In this document: in pieces, positions 60,758 through 64,000 of the stretch | How the letters are laid out: each line of letters starts with the position of its first letter | Numbering within the stretch: the first letter of the stretch is position 1 | Notes under the pieces: generated by a model | What the model was told of the DNA's origin: nothing | Seen by the model: only the letters and a program-made list of their open reading frames with translations | Database searches by the model: none | NCBI GenBank assembly: GCA_004556705.1 | Contig: SFGA01000009.1 | Location: 1-64,000, forward strand | Source of the DNA: Ruminococcus sp. | GTDB taxonomy: Bacteria > Bacillota > Clostridia > Oscillospirales > Acutalibacteraceae | Direction: 5' to 3' | Length of the DNA: 64,000 bases | Program-made: the position numbers and the translations under genes

Positions 60758-61300
60758 TTATTTCTCGAACGGAGCGCCCATAAGAGTCAAGAGCTCACGA
60801 GCCTCTTCGTCTGTGTTAGCAGTTGTAACGAAGCAAATGTCCATGCCTCGTACTGCGTCGATTTTATCGTACTCGATTTCAGGGAAAATCAACTGCTCTT
60901 TAACGCCCATAGCATAGTTACCTCTGCCGTCAAATGAGTTGGGGTTGATACCTCTGAAGTCTCTTACTCTCGGAAGTGCGAGATTGAAGAATCTGTCTAA
61001 GAATTCATACATTCTGTCGCCTCTGAGCGTTACCTTAACACCGATTGTCATACCTTCACGAAGTTTGAAGTTTGCAACTGACTTTTTAGCCTTACATTCA
61101 ACAGGCTTCTGACCTGTGATGATTGAAAGGTCGTTGACGATAGAGCTTACAACCTTTGAGTTGTCCTTAGCTTCGCCGCAGCCTACGTTAATGATAATCT
61201 TGTCAAGTTTCGGGATCTGCATAACGCTCTTGTAGCCGAACTTTTTCTGAAGTGCAGGAGCAACTTCATTTTTGTATATTTCTTTAAGTCTTGCTGCCAT
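60758..61300 (-). CDS. rplE: Ribosomal protein L5
   Basis: 180 residues (NKIIINVGCGEAKDN-type segment, SVANFKLREGMTIGVKVTLR). Binds 5S rRNA and contacts S13. Normal. Confidence 0.97.
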   Translation of the reverse strand: MAARLKEIYKNEVAPALQKKFGYKSVMQIPKLDKIIINVGCGEAKDNSKVVSSIVNDLSIITGQKPVECKAKKSVANFKLREGMTIGVKVTLRGDRMYEFLDRFFNLALPRVRDFRGINPNSFDGRGNYAMGVKEQLIFPEIEYDKIDAVRGMDICFVTTANTDEEARELLTLMGAPFEK

Positions 61301-61316
61301 GTGTTATGTCCCTCCC

Positions 61317-61637
61317 TTATTCAAACTGAGCGTTGCACTTCTTGCAAACTCTCATCTTTTTATTGTTTTTGCCGATTGCGTGGCCTACTCTTGTAGCCTC
61401 ACCGCACTTCGGGCAAACAAGCTGAACCTTATTAGCATACAAAGCGCTTTCAGCCTTGATAAGTCCGCCGGGCTCACCCATCTGACGGGGCTTAACATGC
61501 TTTGTTACCATGTTTACGCCCTCAACGATAACCTTACCTTCAGAAGGGCTGACCTGCATAACTTTGCCTTTTTTGCCACGGTTTTTGCCGTTGATTACTA
61601 CAACGGTATCACCTGTTTTAACATGAACTTTATTCAT
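61317..61637 (-). CDS. rplX: Ribosomal protein L24
   Basis: 106 residues. KOW motif VKTGDTVVVINGKNRGKKGK, then a zinc-like CPKCGEATRVGH and CKKCNAQFE. Early assembly protein of the 50S subunit. Confidence 0.96.
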   Translation of the reverse strand: MNKVHVKTGDTVVVINGKNRGKKGKVMQVSPSEGKVIVEGVNMVTKHVKPRQMGEPGGLIKAESALYANKVQLVCPKCGEATRVGHAIGKNNKKMRVCKKCNAQFE

Positions 61638-61651
61638 TATCAGGCACCTCC

Positions 61652-62020
61652 TTAAAGTACTTCGGGAGCGAGCGAAAGGATTTTCATGTAATCCTTATCA
61701 CGAAGCTCTCTTGCTACCGGTCCAAAGATACGAGTACCTCTGGGGGTCTTATCATCTTTAATCAAAACTGCTGCGTTTTCGTCGAAACGGATATAAGTGC
61801 CGTCGTCTCTGCGAACACCGCTGCATGATCTTACGACTACTGCTTTAACTACATCGCCTTTTTTAACAACGCCGCCGGGTGCTGCTTTTTTGACAGATGC
61901 AACTATAACATCGCCTATATTAGCATACCTTCTGCCTGAACCACCGAGTACACGAATGCACATAATTTCTTTCGCACCGGTGTTATCGGCAACTTTGAGG
62001 TAAGTCTGTTGTTGTACCAC
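61652..62020 (-). CDS. rplN: Ribosomal protein L14
   Basis: 122 residues (MVQQQTYLKVADNTGAKEIM to KILSLAPEVL). Normal length; subunit-interface protein. Confidence 0.97.
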   Translation of the reverse strand: MVQQQTYLKVADNTGAKEIMCIRVLGGSGRRYANIGDVIVASVKKAAPGGVVKKGDVVKAVVVRSCSGVRRDDGTYIRFDENAAVLIKDDKTPRGTRIFGPVARELRDKDYMKILSLAPEVL

Positions 62021-62041
62021 AGTAATTTCCTCCTTAGAAAA

Positions 62042-62299
62042 TTATTTCGCTTTCTCGATGATTTCTACAACACGCCATCTCTTATCTTTTGAGAGAGGAC
62101 GGGTTTCCATAACAAGAACCTTGTCGCCTACGCCACACTGGTTGTTCTCGTCATGAGCCTTGATTTTAACTGTACGGTTGACGATCTTCTTGTAAAGCGG
62201 ATGCTGAACTCTGTCTTTAATTGAAATAACTACAGTCTTGTCCATCTTATCGCTTGTTACGATACCAACCTGAGTTTTTCTGAGATTTCTTTCACTCAT
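62042..62299 (-). CDS. rpsQ: Ribosomal protein S17
   Basis: 85 residues (RKTQVGIVTSDKMDKTVVIS), OB fold, normal. Confidence 0.97.
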   Translation of the reverse strand: MSERNLRKTQVGIVTSDKMDKTVVISIKDRVQHPLYKKIVNRTVKIKAHDENNQCGVGDKVLVMETRPLSKDKRWRVVEIIEKAK

Positions 62300-62319
62300 T
62301 ACGATTGTCCTCCCTTTCC

Positions 62320-62523
62320 TTAGCCTTCGTTGCCGTGCAATTCGATATCACGGATTACTGTTTTTACTCTTGCGATATCCTTCTTAACGGCACTGATACG
62401 CATTGGATTATCGAGTTGGTTGATGGCCTGCTGGAAGCGTAACTTAAAAAGCTCGTCCTTCAACTCCAAGAGTTTAGCATCCAACTCTGAGGGGGAGAGT
62501 TTCTTGATTTCATTTGCTTTCAT
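62320..62523 (-). CDS. rpmC: Ribosomal protein L29
   Basis: 67 residues (MKANEIKKLSPSELDAKLLE). Its ATG touches the rplP stop. Binds near the exit tunnel. Confidence 0.96.
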   Translation of the reverse strand: MKANEIKKLSPSELDAKLLELKDELFKLRFQQAINQLDNPMRISAVKKDIARVKTVIRDIELHGNEG

Positions 62524-62954
62524 TATTGCTCACCATCCTCTTCTTGTTCTGCCTTGGTAACAAACTTGCACTTAACGGGAAGCTTGTTAGCTGCAAGACG
62601 CATAGCCTCACGGGCTGTCTCTTCCGGAACACCTGCAATCTCGAACATTACTCTGCCGGGCTTAACAACTGCAACCCAGTATTCGGGTGAACCTTTACCT
62701 GAACCCATTCGGGTTTCAGCGGGCTTCTCTGTGATGGGCTTATCCGGGAAGATTTTTATCCAAACCTGACCGCCACGCTTGATATATCTTGTCATAGCGA
62801 TACGGGCAGCTTCGATCTGATTTGCTGTAATCCAAGCAGGCTCAAGAGACACAAGACCGAAGTCACCGTAGTTGACCTTATTACCTCTTGTAGCGGTACC
62901 TGTCAAACGGCCTCTCTGAACTCTGCGGTATTTAACTCTCTTAGGTAACAACAT
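62523..62954 (-). CDS. rplP: Ribosomal protein L16
   Basis: 143 residues from MLLPKRVKYRRVQRG; the ATG shares an A with the rpsC stop (TAATG). Extra upstream codons in the frame lie inside rpsC and are not used. Confidence 0.96.
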   Translation of the reverse strand: MLLPKRVKYRRVQRGRLTGTATRGNKVNYGDFGLVSLEPAWITANQIEAARIAMTRYIKRGGQVWIKIFPDKPITEKPAETRMGSGKGSPEYWVAVVKPGRVMFEIAGVPEETAREAMRLAANKLPVKCKFVTKAEQEEDGEQ

Positions 62955-63625
62955 TATTTTGTGCCTCCTTCCTTGCGAGGCTTGCGGCTGTCGTGAAGAA
63001 CTTCGCCGTTGTAGATCCAAACCTTAACACCGATACGACCGTAGGTTGTCTTTGCCTCTGCAAAGCCATAGTCGATGTCAGCACGGATGGTCTGAAGCGG
63101 GATAGTACCCTCATGATAGCTCTCGGTACGTGCGATTTCCGCACCGCCGATACGACCGCTAACCTGTGTCTTAATACCTTTAGCACCGAGCTTCATTGTT
63201 CTGCCGATTGACTGCTTAAGAGCACGTCTGAAGGAAATTCTTCTTTCGAGCTGAGAAGCGATGTTCTCTGCAACGAGCTGAGCATTGAGGTCGGGCTGCT
63301 TGATTTCAATAATGTTTACGAAAACCTCTTTGTCGCCGCCGAGCATTTTTTTGCAGGTAGCTTTGAGCTTTTCGATTTCTGCGCCGCCCTTACCGATAAC
63401 CATACCGGGCTTAGCGCAATGAATGTTGACACGAACTCTCTTCGCGTCTCTTTCGATTTCTACCTTCGGCACACCTGCAGGAGCAAGTGACTCAAGGAGA
63501 TACTTACGGAGCTTTGTGTCCGATACAAGAGTATCGCCGAAATCTTTTTTGTCGGAGTACCAACGTGACTCCCAATCCTTAATAACACCGATACGAAGTC
63601 CGGTAGGATTTATTTTCTGACCCAT
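62954..63625 (-). CDS. rpsC: Ribosomal protein S3
   Basis: 223 residues. KH domain (KPGMVIGKGGAEIEKLKATC) and the C-terminal S3 domain are present. Mind the TAATG coupling to rplP. Confidence 0.97.
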   Translation of the reverse strand: MGQKINPTGLRIGVIKDWESRWYSDKKDFGDTLVSDTKLRKYLLESLAPAGVPKVEIERDAKRVRVNIHCAKPGMVIGKGGAEIEKLKATCKKMLGGDKEVFVNIIEIKQPDLNAQLVAENIASQLERRISFRRALKQSIGRTMKLGAKGIKTQVSGRIGGAEIARTESYHEGTIPLQTIRADIDYGFAEAKTTYGRIGVKVWIYNGEVLHDSRKPRKEGGTK

Positions 63626-63644
63626 TGTATTACCTCCTCCTCAC

Positions 63645-63977
63645 TTATTCTGCTTCTTTAAGCACAAGATAAATGTGCGAAGTCTTTTTGTTAATTCTGA
63701 ATGCACGGCCCTGTGCTCTCGGTCTGATTCTCTTGAGAGTGGGACCCTGATCAACATGGCAAGACGCAATGTAGAGTCTTGATGTGTCCATGTCTTTGTT
63801 TTCTGCATTTGCCATTGCTGATTTCAAAAGCTTTTCAAGCGGTTCACACGCAGCCTTGGGTGTGTACTTGAGAATAGCTAATGCTTCTTCGCAAGGCTTG
63901 TTTCTGATTAAGTCAAGTACGATCTGAACCTTACGGGGCGCAATGCGTACGTTTGTTACCTTTGCCGTTGCTTCCAT
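63645..63977 (-). CDS. rplV: Ribosomal protein L22
   Basis: 110 residues (TNVRIAPRKVQIVLDLIRNK, and the tunnel hairpin LKRIRPRAQGRAFRINK). AAAGGAG precedes the ATG. The remaining S10-operon genes (rpsS and upstream) would lie beyond the window's right edge. Confidence 0.97.
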   Translation of the reverse strand: MEATAKVTNVRIAPRKVQIVLDLIRNKPCEEALAILKYTPKAACEPLEKLLKSAMANAENKDMDTSRLYIASCHVDQGPTLKRIRPRAQGRAFRINKKTSHIYLVLKEAE

Positions 63978-64000
63978 TAGTTAATACACTCCTTTCGACT

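Overview
The window looks like chromosome from a spore-forming, Gram-positive, low-to-mid GC Clostridium-class gut bacterium, probably Oscillospiraceae/Ruminococcaceae-like. The grounds are a SleB spore-germination hydrolase, S-layer (SLH) anchoring, a zinc-type S14, and the Firmicute gene order secY-adk-map-KOW-infA-rpmJ-rpsM-rpsK-rpsD-rpoA-rplQ. The species is inferred from gene content; no rRNA gene lies inside the window.

Layout. Bases 1-300 carry two tandem consensus promoters firing leftwards, most likely for an rRNA operon just outside the window. Then come sleB and a CAP-domain lipoprotein (convergent), membrane/TPR genes, two EamA transporters, a small CXXC protein with a truncated ferredoxin-like remnant, and a five-gene tRNA operon (Val-Asp-Phe-Gly-Cys, all with encoded CCA). 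A rightward block follows: yerC-type regulator, methyltransferase, hslO, a repeat-filled gap, metG and tatD. After a second repeat-filled gap comes a leftward BspA-like surface protein (LRR, Big, three SLH) facing an XRE regulator. A perfect palindrome lies inside the surface gene's promoter. Next are a second XRE gene, a two-domain glycosyltransferase, mgtC, a large degenerate P-type ATPase and rlmB.

Bases 24.4-35.2 kb hold the most unusual metabolic content. The leftward part has a class III aminotransferase and a two-domain class II aldolase whose second domain has lost its zinc ligands. The rightward operon is SCP2-like protein, class III aminotransferase, transketolase N half, transketolase C half, second SCP2-like protein. 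Together these suggest an undescribed pathway combining ThDP carbon transfer, transamination, aldol chemistry and a lipid- or sterol-carrier-like protein; the substrate is unknown.

Bases 35.3-38.9 kb are small secreted and membrane genes, including an AT-rich bacteriocin-like cassette. Then come gltX-glnS, murA, fba, a cyclase-family gene, an FAD oxidoreductase with a Cys-rich partner, and an IleS2-type ileS. The last 12.3 kb is the ribosomal protein/rpoA superoperon on the minus strand, running from rplV to rplQ. Its one oddity is an IF-1 gene that seems to lack an internal segment of about 12 codons.
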